In this document: in pieces, positions 26,903 to 35,776 of the stretch
Layout of the letters: each line of letters starts with the position of its first letter
How positions within the stretch are numbered: the stretch's first letter is position 1
DNA from: VAZQ01 sp045811525
Lineage (GTDB): Bacteria; Pseudomonadota; Alphaproteobacteria; Rhizobiales; Xanthobacteraceae
Length of the DNA: 64,000 bases
Assembly (NCBI GenBank): GCA_045811525.1
Contig: JBJMTV010000031.1
Location: 29,625 to 93,624 of the forward strand
Direction: 5' to 3'
Made by a program: the position numbers and the translations under genes
The notes under the pieces: generated by a model
Seen by the model: the letters and a program-made list of their open reading frames with translations, nothing else
Told to the model about the DNA's origin: nothing
The model's database searches: none

Positions 26903-29365
26903 ATGAGACTGATGCTGCGCTTTCTCGGCCTTCTGTTCGCTGGGGGGACGATCATTTTCGTGGTCGCCATAGCTGGCGCCGCGGGATTGCTGTGGCATTA
27001 CTCCAAGTCGCTGCCGGATTATTCGCAGCTTCAGGATTATGAGCCCGCCGTCATGACGCGGGTGCATGCTGCTGATGGATCACTGCTCGCGGAATACGCC
27101 CGCGAGCGGCGCCTATACCTGCCGATCCAGGCCGTTCCGAAGCTTGTCACCAATGCGTTCGTTGCCGCCGAGGACAAAAATTTCTACGAGCACGGCGGCA
27201 TCGACTTCTCGGGGGTCGCTCGGGCCACACTGCTGTTCGTACAGCAATATGGCAGTGGCCGCAGGCCGCAGGGGGCCTCCACAATCACGCAGCAGGTCGC
27301 AAAGAACTTTTTGCTCACGAACGAGGTGTCGTTCGCCCGCAAAGTCAAGGAAGCGCTGCTCTCCATGAAGATTGAGCGGGCCTTCACCAAGGACCGCATC
27401 CTCGAGCTCTATTTGAACGAAATCTATCTCGGCATGGGCGCCTATGGCGTGGCCGCCGCTTCACTTCTCTATTTCGATAAATCGGTACACGAGCTGACCA
27501 TTGCTGAGGCGGCCTATCTGGCGGCGCTGCCGAAAGCGCCGAACAATTATCATCCCTTTCGCCAGCGTGAGCGCGCGCTCGAGCGGCGCAATTACGTCAT
27601 CGATCGGCTGAACGAGGATGGCTACATCAGCGCCCAGGATGCGGCGGCCGCCAAGAAGGAGCCGCTCAAAGTCACGCCGCGCCCCACCGGTGCTCACATA
27701 TTTGCGGCCGAGTACTTCGCCGAAGAAGTGCGCCGCTACATCAACGAGAATTACACCGAGAAGAAGCTCTACGAGGGCGGGTTGTCCGTGCGCGCCACCC
27801 TCGATCCGAAGCTGCAGGTGCAGGCACGCAAGGCGCTCGTCGATGGCTTCGTCCGTTTCGACGAGCAGCAAGGCTACCGTGGTGCCTCGAGCAAGCTTGA
27901 TATGGCGGGGGACTGGGGGGTCAAGCTAGCCGAAGTCAAGGCGCTCTCCGATATCGCTCCGTGGCGGCTGGGTGTAGTGCTCGATACGGGTGACGCCTCC
28001 GCGCGGGTAGGCTTTCAGCCGGTGCGTGAACCGGGCGGGGCGGTGTCCAAGGAGCGCGAGACCGGCACCGTGACGCTCGAGGGCGTCAAATGGGCGAAGC
28101 TGACCTCGGGGCCGCTAAAGGGCAAGACGCCGACGAAAGTCTCGCAGGTGCTCGAACTGGGCGACGTGATCTACGTCGAGCCAATCGAGGGGAAGGAAGG
28201 ACAATTGCGGCTACGCCAGGTGCCTGAGGTTTCAGGCGCGATGGTGGCGATGGATCCGCAGACCGGCCGCGTGCTCGCGATGGTCGGCGGCTTCTCGTAT
28301 GACCAGAGCCAGTTCAACCGGGCGACTCAGGCCTTGCGCCAGCCAGGCTCCTCTTTTAAGCCGCTTGTCTACGCCGCTGCTCTCGACAATGGCTACACGC
28401 CTTCTACGGTTGTGATGGATGCGCCGTTGGAGATCGATACCGGCACCGGCATCTGGTCGCCCGAGAACTACAGCCGCAAATTCTATGGCCCGTCGACCTT
28501 GCGCTTCGGCATCGAGCAGTCGCGCAACGTCATGACAGTGCGGCTCGCCCAAGATATCGGCATGCCGCTGATCGGCGAATATGCCAAGCGCTTCGGCATC
28601 TACGACAACTTGCCGAATTACCTGTCTTTCTCCCTTGGCGCCGGGGAGACGACGCTGCTGCGCATGGTCGGAGCCTACGCCATGCTCGACAACGGCGGGC
28701 GCAAGATCCAGCCAACATTGATTGATCGCATCCAGGACCGCTATGGTCGCACGATCTACAAGCACGATACCCGGGAATGCCGCGGTTGTGACGCAGAGAA
28801 ATGGGCGAGCCAGAACGAGCCGAGCCTGATCGACAAGCGCGAGCGGGTCATTGATCCGATGACGGCTTACCAGATCACCTCGATGATGGAAGGGGTGGTG
28901 CAACGCGGCACGGCTACCGTCGTGAAGGAGGTCGGTAAGCCGATCGCCGGCAAGACCGGCACCACCAATGACGAGAAGGACGCGTGGTTCATCGGCTTCT
29001 CGCCGGATTTGGTGGTCGGGGTCTATCTCGGCTACGACAAGCCACGACATCTCGGGCGCGGGGCCACCGGCGGCGTCTTGGCTGCGCCGATCGTGCGGGA
29101 TTTCATGAAAGTGGCACTTGCCGACAAGCCTGCCGTGCCGTTCCGGGTGCCGGCGGGAATCAAGCTCATCCGTATCGACCCGAAGACCGGCATGCGGGCC
29201 GGGCCTGGTGACCAGCGCGTCATCCTTGAAGCCTTCAAGCCCGGCACCGCGCCACCGGATAACTACTCGGTCATCGGCGTCACCGACGCGGAGGGCCGGC
29301 CGCTTGGGGTTTCCTCTGAGGCGGACCGGGCAGTGCGAAGCACCGGAACTGGTGGGCTCTGGTAG
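26903..29365 (+). CDS. mrcA: Penicillin-binding protein 1A (bifunctional transglycosylase/transpeptidase)
   Basis: 820 residues. One membrane anchor (about 7-32) is followed by the GT51 glycosyltransferase domain with EDKNFYEHGGIDFSG, GASTITQQVAKN and ERAFTKDRILELYLNEIYLG. An OB-like insert comes next, then the transpeptidase domain with the SSFK motif (nucleophile Ser483, Lys486), SRN at 540-542 and KTGT at 684-687. It polymerises glycan strands and crosslinks peptides outside the inner membrane. ATG 26903 has GGGGGA 8 bases upstream. The amidase gene precedes it on the same strand with a 167-base gap. Confidence 0.97.
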   Translation: MRLMLRFLGLLFAGGTIIFVVAIAGAAGLLWHYSKSLPDYSQLQDYEPAVMTRVHAADGSLLAEYARERRLYLPIQAVPKLVTNAFVAAEDKNFYEHGGIDFSGVARATLLFVQQYGSGRRPQGASTITQQVAKNFLLTNEVSFARKVKEALLSMKIERAFTKDRILELYLNEIYLGMGAYGVAAASLLYFDKSVHELTIAEAAYLAALPKAPNNYHPFRQRERALERRNYVIDRLNEDGYISAQDAAAAKKEPLKVTPRPTGAHIFAAEYFAEEVRRYINENYTEKKLYEGGLSVRATLDPKLQVQARKALVDGFVRFDEQQGYRGASSKLDMAGDWGVKLAEVKALSDIAPWRLGVVLDTGDASARVGFQPVREPGGAVSKERETGTVTLEGVKWAKLTSGPLKGKTPTKVSQVLELGDVIYVEPIEGKEGQLRLRQVPEVSGAMVAMDPQTGRVLAMVGGFSYDQSQFNRATQALRQPGSSFKPLVYAAALDNGYTPSTVVMDAPLEIDTGTGIWSPENYSRKFYGPSTLRFGIEQSRNVMTVRLAQDIGMPLIGEYAKRFGIYDNLPNYLSFSLGAGETTLLRMVGAYAMLDNGGRKIQPTLIDRIQDRYGRTIYKHDTRECRGCDAEKWASQNEPSLIDKRERVIDPMTAYQITSMMEGVVQRGTATVVKEVGKPIAGKTGTTNDEKDAWFIGFSPDLVVGVYLGYDKPRHLGRGATGGVLAAPIVRDFMKVALADKPAVPFRVPAGIKLIRIDPKTGMRAGPGDQRVILEAFKPGTAPPDNYSVIGVTDAEGRPLGVSSEADRAVRSTGTGGLW

Positions 29366-29417
29366 CCGCCCAGAGCCATGAGTGTTGGTGACCCTTTACG
29401 CGTTGCCGAGGCTTGGC

Positions 29418-30164
29418 TCAGCGGATCAGCCCGCGTGCCAGCAGCACCATGCCCGAGAGCAGCAACAGGAGCAGTACCAGCCGGCGGAAGCTCGCCTCGT
29501 TCAACTGCCCGTAGAGCTTTAGCCCCAACCAAGTACCGACTAACAACGCCGGCAGGCCCATAACAAACAGTGGCAGTGCATCGAGTGCAATCATCCCCCT
29601 TGCGCCGAGCCACAGTCCAGCCATTGCAAACGTAGCGACCGTAACCGGCTGGAACACGGCCCGCTGTACGTCGCGGGGCCAGCCGCGCAACCCGCACCAG
29701 ATCACGAGCACAATCCCGGCAAGTCCCGTGGCGCCGCCGAGAATGCCATTGGCAACGCCGATGCTGCCGTCCAGCAATGCACCCGATTTGCGAATGGGTG
29801 CGAGGCTCGGCCGCGTCAGACTGTACAACGTGTAGAGCGTCAGGAACGTGCCGACTGCGATCTGCAACGTGTGGGGGTCCGCTCGGCCAAGCATGGCAAC
29901 GCCGATCGGCACGCCAACGGCCGCTCCCAACAAGAACGGCCACAGCTTTGCCCATTCGATTGCGTGGCGCAGCTTCCAAACTGCGAGACCTTGAACCATG
30001 AGACCGAATCCGATCAGCAACGTCGCGGTTTGCCATGGACTGAGGACGTGCAGCCACACGCCCGCTGCGATCAGGGCGAAGGCGAAGCCGGAGACGCCGG
30101 CCACCAGGGCTGCGCAAAAAGTCGCCGCGAGGAAGAGGCCATAATAGACGACCGGATTGTCCAT
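29418..30164 (-). CDS. Sulfite exporter TauE/SafE (TSUP) family membrane protein
   Basis: 248 residues with about eight hydrophobic segments. The two-repeat layout of the TSUP family shows in AALVAGVSGFAFALIAAGVW near the start and GVANGILGGATGLAGIVLVI at about residues 135-155. These glycine-rich motifs line the transport path. Family members export sulfite, sulfoacetate or organosulfur compounds, and the substrate here is unknown. ATG 30164 begins MDNPVV. The gene is convergent with PBP1A and lies downstream of the MFS gene on the same strand. Confidence 0.88.
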   Translation of the reverse strand: MDNPVVYYGLFLAATFCAALVAGVSGFAFALIAAGVWLHVLSPWQTATLLIGFGLMVQGLAVWKLRHAIEWAKLWPFLLGAAVGVPIGVAMLGRADPHTLQIAVGTFLTLYTLYSLTRPSLAPIRKSGALLDGSIGVANGILGGATGLAGIVLVIWCGLRGWPRDVQRAVFQPVTVATFAMAGLWLGARGMIALDALPLFVMGLPALLVGTWLGLKLYGQLNEASFRRLVLLLLLLSGMVLLARGLIR

Positions 30165-30249
30165 GCGCACTCAGCCGTCGGCTCGAACTTGGCGGCTGCA
30201 CGGCGGAGCCGCAGATCTATGGGCAGCACTCGCCGCCGCTCGGAGCCGA

Positions 30250-31449
30250 TCAGGTCATTTCCTCCGGCGGCTTGATGTGGCGAAACGAAAAGAGCAGCGC
30301 GACGTCATAAGCAATTTTCAGCACGCCACAAATGATGAGTGGCGAAGCCAGCGACGCAGCCGAGATGAGGGCTCCAGAGAGAGTGGGGCTGAGCGCGGAG
30401 GCGAGGCTGCGCGGGACCGCGGTGACGCTTGCAGCGGCTGCGCGCTCCCCCGGCGTGACGACAGCCATTACGTAGGATGTGCGTGTGGGCACATCCATTT
30501 GCGAGAGTGCGGAGCGCACCAGCAGCAGCGTGAGCGCGGTGCTGAGTTGCGGCGACAACGCTGCGGCGATCAAGCAGATGCTGGCCGGAATGTGTGTGAA
30601 CACCATCGTATTGATCAGACCGAATCGCTGACCAAGCCGCGCTGCCGCCGGATAGGACAGCGCCGCGAGCACGTTCGACCAGAAGAAGAAAGCACTGGCA
30701 GCCGTCAACGACAGATCGAAACGCTCGAACAGCCAGAGAGCCATGAGCGATTGCGCGGTCAAGCCGCCGGCAAAAGAGTCGAGACTAAACAATGCCGCAA
30801 GCTTGTAGACCTTGCCTCGTGACGGTCCCAGAGCCGTGCGCGGCGTTGCCTCATGCTGGACGCTGTCAGGAGCGAGCCGCGCGTAGAAACAGGCCGCGAG
30901 CAATCCCAGCCCGGCGTAGCCGTAGAACATCAATTGCAGCGCGGCGAGCCGGCTCATGCCGCCCGACGCCAGCAAATCGGGCAGGGCGGCGGAGAGAGCG
31001 CCCGCGGCGGTCGACAGAGCACCCGTCAGGCTATACCCGGCGAACACGCGTGTGCGGTTGGCAGCGGCGGCGCGTTCCGCGAGAGCGGCTTGCTCGAGCG
31101 GGACATGGATGCCGATTTCTCCGGTGGTCGGGTTGATCGTGCCGATAAATGCAACAAGGGCTATGAGCCCGACGTTCTGAACGTTGGGAACGGCTAGCCC
31201 TGTCATCATCATGAGCAGTGCACAACCGAGCAGGAGGGTGCGGAAGTTAAGCCGCCGCGCCACCGTTCCCATTGTGAGCGTCAGCAGAGCTGACCCAAGC
31301 AGCGCCGCCGTGGCGATTAAGCCGATCTGGAACGGGGTCAAGCCGATCTCAATCAGGTAGGCTGGCAAGAGAATAGCCGCGAACCCGTCACCTATTCCGC
31401 GCGCGGCCCTGGCCGCATAGAGCTGGAGCAAGCCAGGGGTGGCCGTCAT
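30250..31449 (-). CDS. Major facilitator superfamily transporter
   Basis: 399 residues and about 12 hydrophobic segments in two halves of six. The loop after TM2 is TMGTVARRLNFRTLL, a degenerate form of the MFS motif G-x-x-x-D/R-R-x-G-R. The second half shows YPAAARLGQRFGLINTM at the equivalent place. The protein starts with MTATPGLLQLYAARAARGIG. Substrate is unknown; related proteins are drug or metabolite exporters. The 85-base gap to the TSUP gene leaves co-transcription possible. Confidence 0.85.
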   Translation of the reverse strand: MTATPGLLQLYAARAARGIGDGFAAILLPAYLIEIGLTPFQIGLIATAALLGSALLTLTMGTVARRLNFRTLLLGCALLMMMTGLAVPNVQNVGLIALVAFIGTINPTTGEIGIHVPLEQAALAERAAAANRTRVFAGYSLTGALSTAAGALSAALPDLLASGGMSRLAALQLMFYGYAGLGLLAACFYARLAPDSVQHEATPRTALGPSRGKVYKLAALFSLDSFAGGLTAQSLMALWLFERFDLSLTAASAFFFWSNVLAALSYPAAARLGQRFGLINTMVFTHIPASICLIAAALSPQLSTALTLLLVRSALSQMDVPTRTSYVMAVVTPGERAAAASVTAVPRSLASALSPTLSGALISAASLASPLIICGVLKIAYDVALLFSFRHIKPPEEMT

Positions 31450-31782
31450 TCCTGGGTCCCGCTTTCACACAAAGCGAGCTCGGACATCGGTGCGTTCGCC
31501 AACGCTCCCTCGTCGGGACGCAAAACGCCGCCGCGTCCACGCGCGCATCGTTCGTGACGTTTGTTCCTGGAGATGGTTGTTGACCGACATGGCGCGCCCC
31601 TGTCTCGCGCACTGAGACGCAGGTGCACTGGGACGTCGCTCAGAAGGGAACCGCATTCCTGATTTTCTTATGATCGGCGACATGCGGTGTTTGTCAAGGC
31701 GTCCGTGCATCGGGGAAGGGGCTGTTGCGCTCACCGTCGCGCCCAATTAGATCTCGGCAGCCTTGTCCAATGGAAGAACGAG
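31450..31782. other. Intergenic stretch upstream of prfB
   Basis: About 330 bases between the divergent MFS and prfB starts. It should hold both promoters. No open frame with protein-like composition, hairpin or clear promoter pair is recognised. Confidence 0.35.
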
Positions 31783-32914
31783 ATGCGTGCGGAAATTCAG
31801 ACGATCGTCGATGAGATCAAGCAGTCGGTCGGGCTGCTGAGGAGGCATCTTTGACGTCGAAAGGGCGCGCGCGCGCCTGGCGGAGCTCAACCGCCAGGCG
31901 GAAGATCCGAACTTTTGGAATGATCAGCAGCGTGCCCAACAGCTGATGCAGGAGCGTACGGCGCTCGAGGAGCAGCTCACCGCTATCGGTCGGATCGAGC
32001 AGGAGCTCGAGGACCAGCTGACCATGATCGAGCTCGCGGACGCGGAAAAGGACCAGAGCGCGCTCGCTGACGCTGAGCTCGCTCTGCGCAAACTGAAGGC
32101 TGATGTCGCGCGGCGCGAGGTCGAGGCACTCCTTTCGGGTGAGGCCGATCCCAACGACAGCTATCTCGAGGTGCATGCCGGTGCCGGCGGCACCGAAAGC
32201 CAGGACTGGGCCAACATGCTCATGCGCATGTACAGCCGTTGGGCCGAGCAACACGGCTACAAGGTGGACTGGATCGAGGAGACCGAGGGGGAGGAAGCCG
32301 GGATCAAGTCGGGGACCATCCAAATAAAGGGCCGCAATGCGTTCGGCTGGCTCAAGAGCGAAAACGGCGTACACCGTCTGGTGCGCATTTCCCCGTTCGA
32401 TTCGAACGCGCGCCGGCATACCTCGTTTGCGAGCGTCAACGTCTATCCGGTGGTCGATGACCGTATCAATATCGACATCAAGGAATCAGACGTGCGCGTC
32501 GACACGATGCGAGCGGGGGGAGCGGGCGGTCAGCACGTCAACAAGACGGAATCGGCGATCCGCCTGACGCACATCCCCACCAACATAGCCGTCGTTTGCC
32601 AGAACGATCGTTCCCAGCATCGCAACCGGGCGCAGGCATGGCAAATGCTGCGCGCGCGTCTCTACCAGCGCGAATTGAAGCGGCGCGAGGAAATAGCTGC
32701 CGCTGAGCAGGCGGCAAAGACCGATATTGGCTGGGGCCACCAGATCCGGTCCTACGTGTTACAGCCATACCAAATGGTGAAGGACCTGCGGACTGGCGTG
32801 CAGACGTCGAATACTGGGGGCGTGCTCGATGGCGACCTCGACCCGTTCATGGAAGCCGCCCTTGCGCAAAAGGCGTTCGGCACTCTCCCCACGGAGGTGG
32901 AGGACGTGGAATGA
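31783..32914 (+). CDS. prfB: Peptide chain release factor 2, made by programmed +1 frameshifting
   Basis: Frame one encodes 23 residues (ATG 31783 to CTT 31851) and ends at TGA 31852-31854. A +1 shift onto GAC (31853-31855) continues LDVERARARLAELNRQ for another 353 residues, giving 376 in total. The joined protein has the tripeptide anticodon SPF at 203-205, which recognises UGA and UAA, and the peptidyl-tRNA hydrolysis motif GGQ at 248-250, followed by HVNKTESAIRL. The in-frame UGA lets RF2 limit its own synthesis. Calling the gene from the first ATG of the long frame (31946) would lose about 50 residues. Confidence 0.96.
31840..31855 (+). promoter_or_regulatory. prfB +1 recoding site
   Basis: AGGAGG (31840-31845) acts as an internal Shine-Dalgarno, 3 bases (CAT) before CTT TGA C (31849-31855). 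It has the same spacing and slippery codon as the classic E. coli site, with AGGAGG in place of AGGGGG. Confidence 0.96.
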
Positions 32915-32968
32915 GACGCCAGCTTTTCTCGAGCTGCCGCGAGCCTTAATAAGCTTCGCAATCGGGCA

Positions 32969-33436
32969 CTAAACGCCGAGCTCCAGCACGCGTGCAACCA
33001 GACTGCGCCCGGATACCCGCAGGCGTGCGATTGAGATCGGCAGCTTGAAGCGGCGGGGTCCCGCGCTGCCTGGATTTAAGAACAGCACGCCATTGCGGGT
33101 CTCGATCGACGGCCGATGCGAATGCCCATACACCACTGCGGCAAAACCGGCAGTCGCCGGGTCCACCGCAAGATCGGCGATGTCATGCAAGACGAACAAA
33201 CGATGTTTTCCGAGAGTGACCTGCTCGGTCATCGGCAAAGCGTGCGCCCACTCACCCTTATCGATGTTGCCACGGACCGCGAAGGTCGGGGCAATTTTGC
33301 GCAAAGCCTCCAACACCGCAGGCCTCCCCACGTCGCCCGCATGAATGATGAGAGTGCATCCGCGCAGTGCCGCGAGCGCCTCGGGCCGGATAAGCCCGTG
33401 GGTATCGGAGATCACTCCGACGTTGACCTGGCTCAT
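32969..33436 (-). CDS. Metallophosphoesterase, YfcE/MJ0936 family
   Basis: 155 residues. The five metal-binding blocks of calcineurin-like phosphoesterases are in order: GVISDTHG near 8-15, IIHAGDVG, AVRGNIDKG, LHDIAD and VVYGHSHRP, ending with FLNPGSAG. Small proteins of this type hydrolyse phosphodiesters such as model nucleotides in vitro. The cellular substrate is unknown. It is convergent with prfB, with 54 bases between the stops. Confidence 0.92.
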   Translation of the reverse strand: MSQVNVGVISDTHGLIRPEALAALRGCTLIIHAGDVGRPAVLEALRKIAPTFAVRGNIDKGEWAHALPMTEQVTLGKHRLFVLHDIADLAVDPATAGFAAVVYGHSHRPSIETRNGVLFLNPGSAGPRRFKLPISIARLRVSGRSLVARVLELGV

Positions 33437-33493
33437 GCGCCGTCTACAGTGCGGTCCGAGAGACGTGGCTCTCTGCGCTGACGGATCAGGCGG

Positions 33494-34773
33494 CTACAAA
33501 TCCAGGCGCGTGCCGGCGCGCAGGAATTTGTGCGGATCGACAGGCTCACCCTTTACCCGCGTTTCATAATGCAGGTGCGGACCGGTCGAGCGTCCGGTCG
33601 AGCCGATGCGACCGACGATCTGTCCGGCTTTCACGCCCTGCCCAACGTGCACCTCTATTGATGAAAGGTGTGCATACCGCGTCGAGATGCCGTTGCCGTG
33701 GTCAACGTCCACAACGCGGCCGTAACCACCGCTCCAACCCGCCGCGGTCACAGTGCCCTCCGCTGTGGCCCGCGCTGGGTCGCCAGGGCTGCCGTGCAGG
33801 TCGATGCCGGTGTGCATTGCCGGTGAGCCGGTGAAAGGATCGTTGCGAACCCCAAAGGCGGACACGAGGTCGATCTCGGCATCCACGGGCTTGCGCAGCG
33901 GCACGTTTCCGAGCGCGCGCGAAAGTCGGCTGACGTGGGTACGCGCGCTACTGATGCGTTGGAGTTGCCGCTCGAAGGTGGCGGTATCCGCCGCTACACG
34001 CGGTGGGATGAGTGGTCCTCCCATGCCGCGTGCGGCTTCCAGGCCGCTGTTCTTGCCCACATCGACGCCAAGCTCACTCAACACGCCGCGAATGCGACGT
34101 GCTTTGACGTCGTAGCTCTCCTCCATTCCCGCGAGCGCTGCCATCTGGCGCTGCTCGATGCGATCAAGCGAGGCATTGATGCGCGTGAGGGCACCCACCA
34201 CACCGCCGTTCCTCACGGCCAAGGCCCCGGGCAGCGCGATGGCAACCTCGCGGGTGCTCTGTAACAGGAGGCGCCCTTGTCGCCGAGTGGCAACGGCTTC
34301 TGCGGGGAGGGGCGAGGGGTCTCACTCCGGCTAGGTGTGCGCACCGACCCGGTAATCTCGCCGAGTGCGTTGGCCCGCGCCTCGAGTGCTGACTGCCGCC
34401 GGAGAATTTGCTCGAGCTTCTGGTCGTATTGCTCCTGGTCCAGCAATTGCCGACCCGAAAGCCGATCAACCTTGGCGCGCAGATCGGCGATGCGGTCCTC
34501 GTAGCCAAACTGCATTTCCGCCTGCCGCGAGATCAAGCGCGTCAGCACGTCGTCGCGGAAGGCAAAGTAGGTCGCGGTGGTAATCGTCCACAAGCCCATG
34601 ACTACGAGCGTGCCGACCACCGTCCAGAAGGCCACGGGGCGAAGCCTGACGGCGCGCCCGGCGTGCACGAGCGTGTAGCCACCCCCGGAGCGCTTGGCTC
34701 GGACGGTTTGGGTGTCTGCGTCCGCCGACGCAAAGCTCGGATGCTGGTGAGGTATTCCTGGCCGACGCGACAT
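33494..34773 (-). CDS. M23 family metallopeptidase, reading frame broken near 34262-34300
   Basis: Two overlapping frames together make one protein. The first (ATG 34773, GGGGGAG upstream) gives an N-terminal membrane helix (about residues 46-71) and a coiled coil (ISRQAEMQFGYEDRIADLRA). It then turns into unnatural sequence and ends at 34213. The second, open from about 34300 to 33494, continues LLLQSTREVAIALPG, another helical region and the LytM domain with HTGIDLHG and HLHYE zinc ligands. Rhizobial homologues are single chains of about 430-450 residues. A one-base deletion in the overlap explains the break. The family cleaves peptidoglycan crossbridges or activates amidases such as AmiC. 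Confidence 0.85.
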
Positions 34774-34925
34774 TTACGCTCCCCCACCGGTCCCCTACGG
34801 CACCCGATGTTACGCCCGCGCTAACTCGCCCCCCAATTAAACCGGTTATGGTTAATTTTCCTGAAACGCATGTGATTCATGCGGCCTCGCCGGTAGCGCG
34901 CTACGCGCAGCCGCCACACTTGCCG

Positions 34926-35396
34926 CTACAAATCGCGCGCCGCGGCGAGCACCTCCGCCGCATGGCCGTCCACCTTCACCTTGGACCAGACGCGCGCGAT
35001 GCAGCCATCTCTTCCGATCAGCACGGTCGTGCGAACAACGCCGAGAAAGCTCTTGCCGTACATCACCTTCTTGGCCCAAACCCCGTACGCCTCGAGGGTT
35101 TTGTGGGTCTCGTCCGAGAGAAGGCCAATCTTGAGGCCATGTTTGCCTTTGAACTTGGTCTGCCGCTCGACCGGATCGGCCGAAACCCCGAGAATGTCGG
35201 TCCCTGCCTTGGCGAAGGCGCTCTGAAGCTTGGAGAAGTCGATGGCTTCCCGGGTGCAGCCGGGGGTATCCGCTTTCGGATAGAAGAAGAGCACGAGCTT
35301 GCGCCCGCCGAAATCATCCATTGTAACGGTGCTGCCATCATCGCGGGTAAGCGCAAACGCCGGCGCCTTCGCGCCCAGTTCCAATTTGGCGGCCAT
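34926..35396 (-). CDS. bcp: Thioredoxin-dependent peroxiredoxin, Bcp/PrxQ type
   Basis: 156 residues. It reduces hydroperoxides with the peroxidatic cysteine Cys47 in YPKADTPGCTREA. Other family blocks are FGGRKLVLFFYP and GVSADPVERQTKFKGKHG. The position five residues later, Cys in many BCP proteins, is Ile52 here, so the enzyme is a one-cysteine variant or uses another partner thiol. ATG 35396 starts MAAKLELG. It lies about 150 bases from the M23 gene start, on the same strand. Confidence 0.93.
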   Translation of the reverse strand: MAAKLELGAKAPAFALTRDDGSTVTMDDFGGRKLVLFFYPKADTPGCTREAIDFSKLQSAFAKAGTDILGVSADPVERQTKFKGKHGLKIGLLSDETHKTLEAYGVWAKKVMYGKSFLGVVRTTVLIGRDGCIARVWSKVKVDGHAAEVLAAARDL

Positions 35397-35776
35397 CGAT
35401 ACGCCTTCCTTTCGTCCCTTTTTCCCGGTCAGTTAATTGATAGCTGGGAGAATGCCACCAGCGGAGCGTTGCCCGATCCATTCTAGGGCAGACGAGGACG
35501 CAGGTGGCGAGAGGCTTCGCCGCTGGCGTGCTGTCGGCGATCGCGGCAATACCGGTGGGCGAGGGGGCGCCAGTTCGGGGCATGGCGGGGCAGCAACCGT
35601 ATCCGAGTTTGGAGGCACTCCGAAAGCTGGAGGCGAGCTTCCAGAATCATCTCGGCGACCAGCATCCCTGGGCGGCCGAGGACGATGACGCTCGCGATGG
35701 GCCTCACCAGCACACGGCCCACGCTTGCCTCAAGCCGCGCCTCTGGTCCGCGTTCGCCACCTTTGCCAAGCGGCGC
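35397..35776. other. Divergent region between bcp and the AsmA-like gene
   Basis: About 380 bases. The frame of the AsmA-like protein is open through much of it (from a GTG at 35504), but that portion has no ribosome-binding site and is rich in His, Pro and Arg. I treat it as non-coding leader. Promoters for both neighbours are expected; none is clearly recognised. Confidence 0.35.

Noticed and set aside
28232..29050. 272-codon open frame antisense to the PBP1A gene
   Set aside because: Shadow of a strongly conserved gene in GC-rich DNA; no ribosome-binding site and no recognisable domain.
35504..35776. N-terminal extension of the AsmA-like protein
   Set aside because: The frame is open, but it has no ribosome-binding site, and would put the membrane anchor 100 residues inside the protein.
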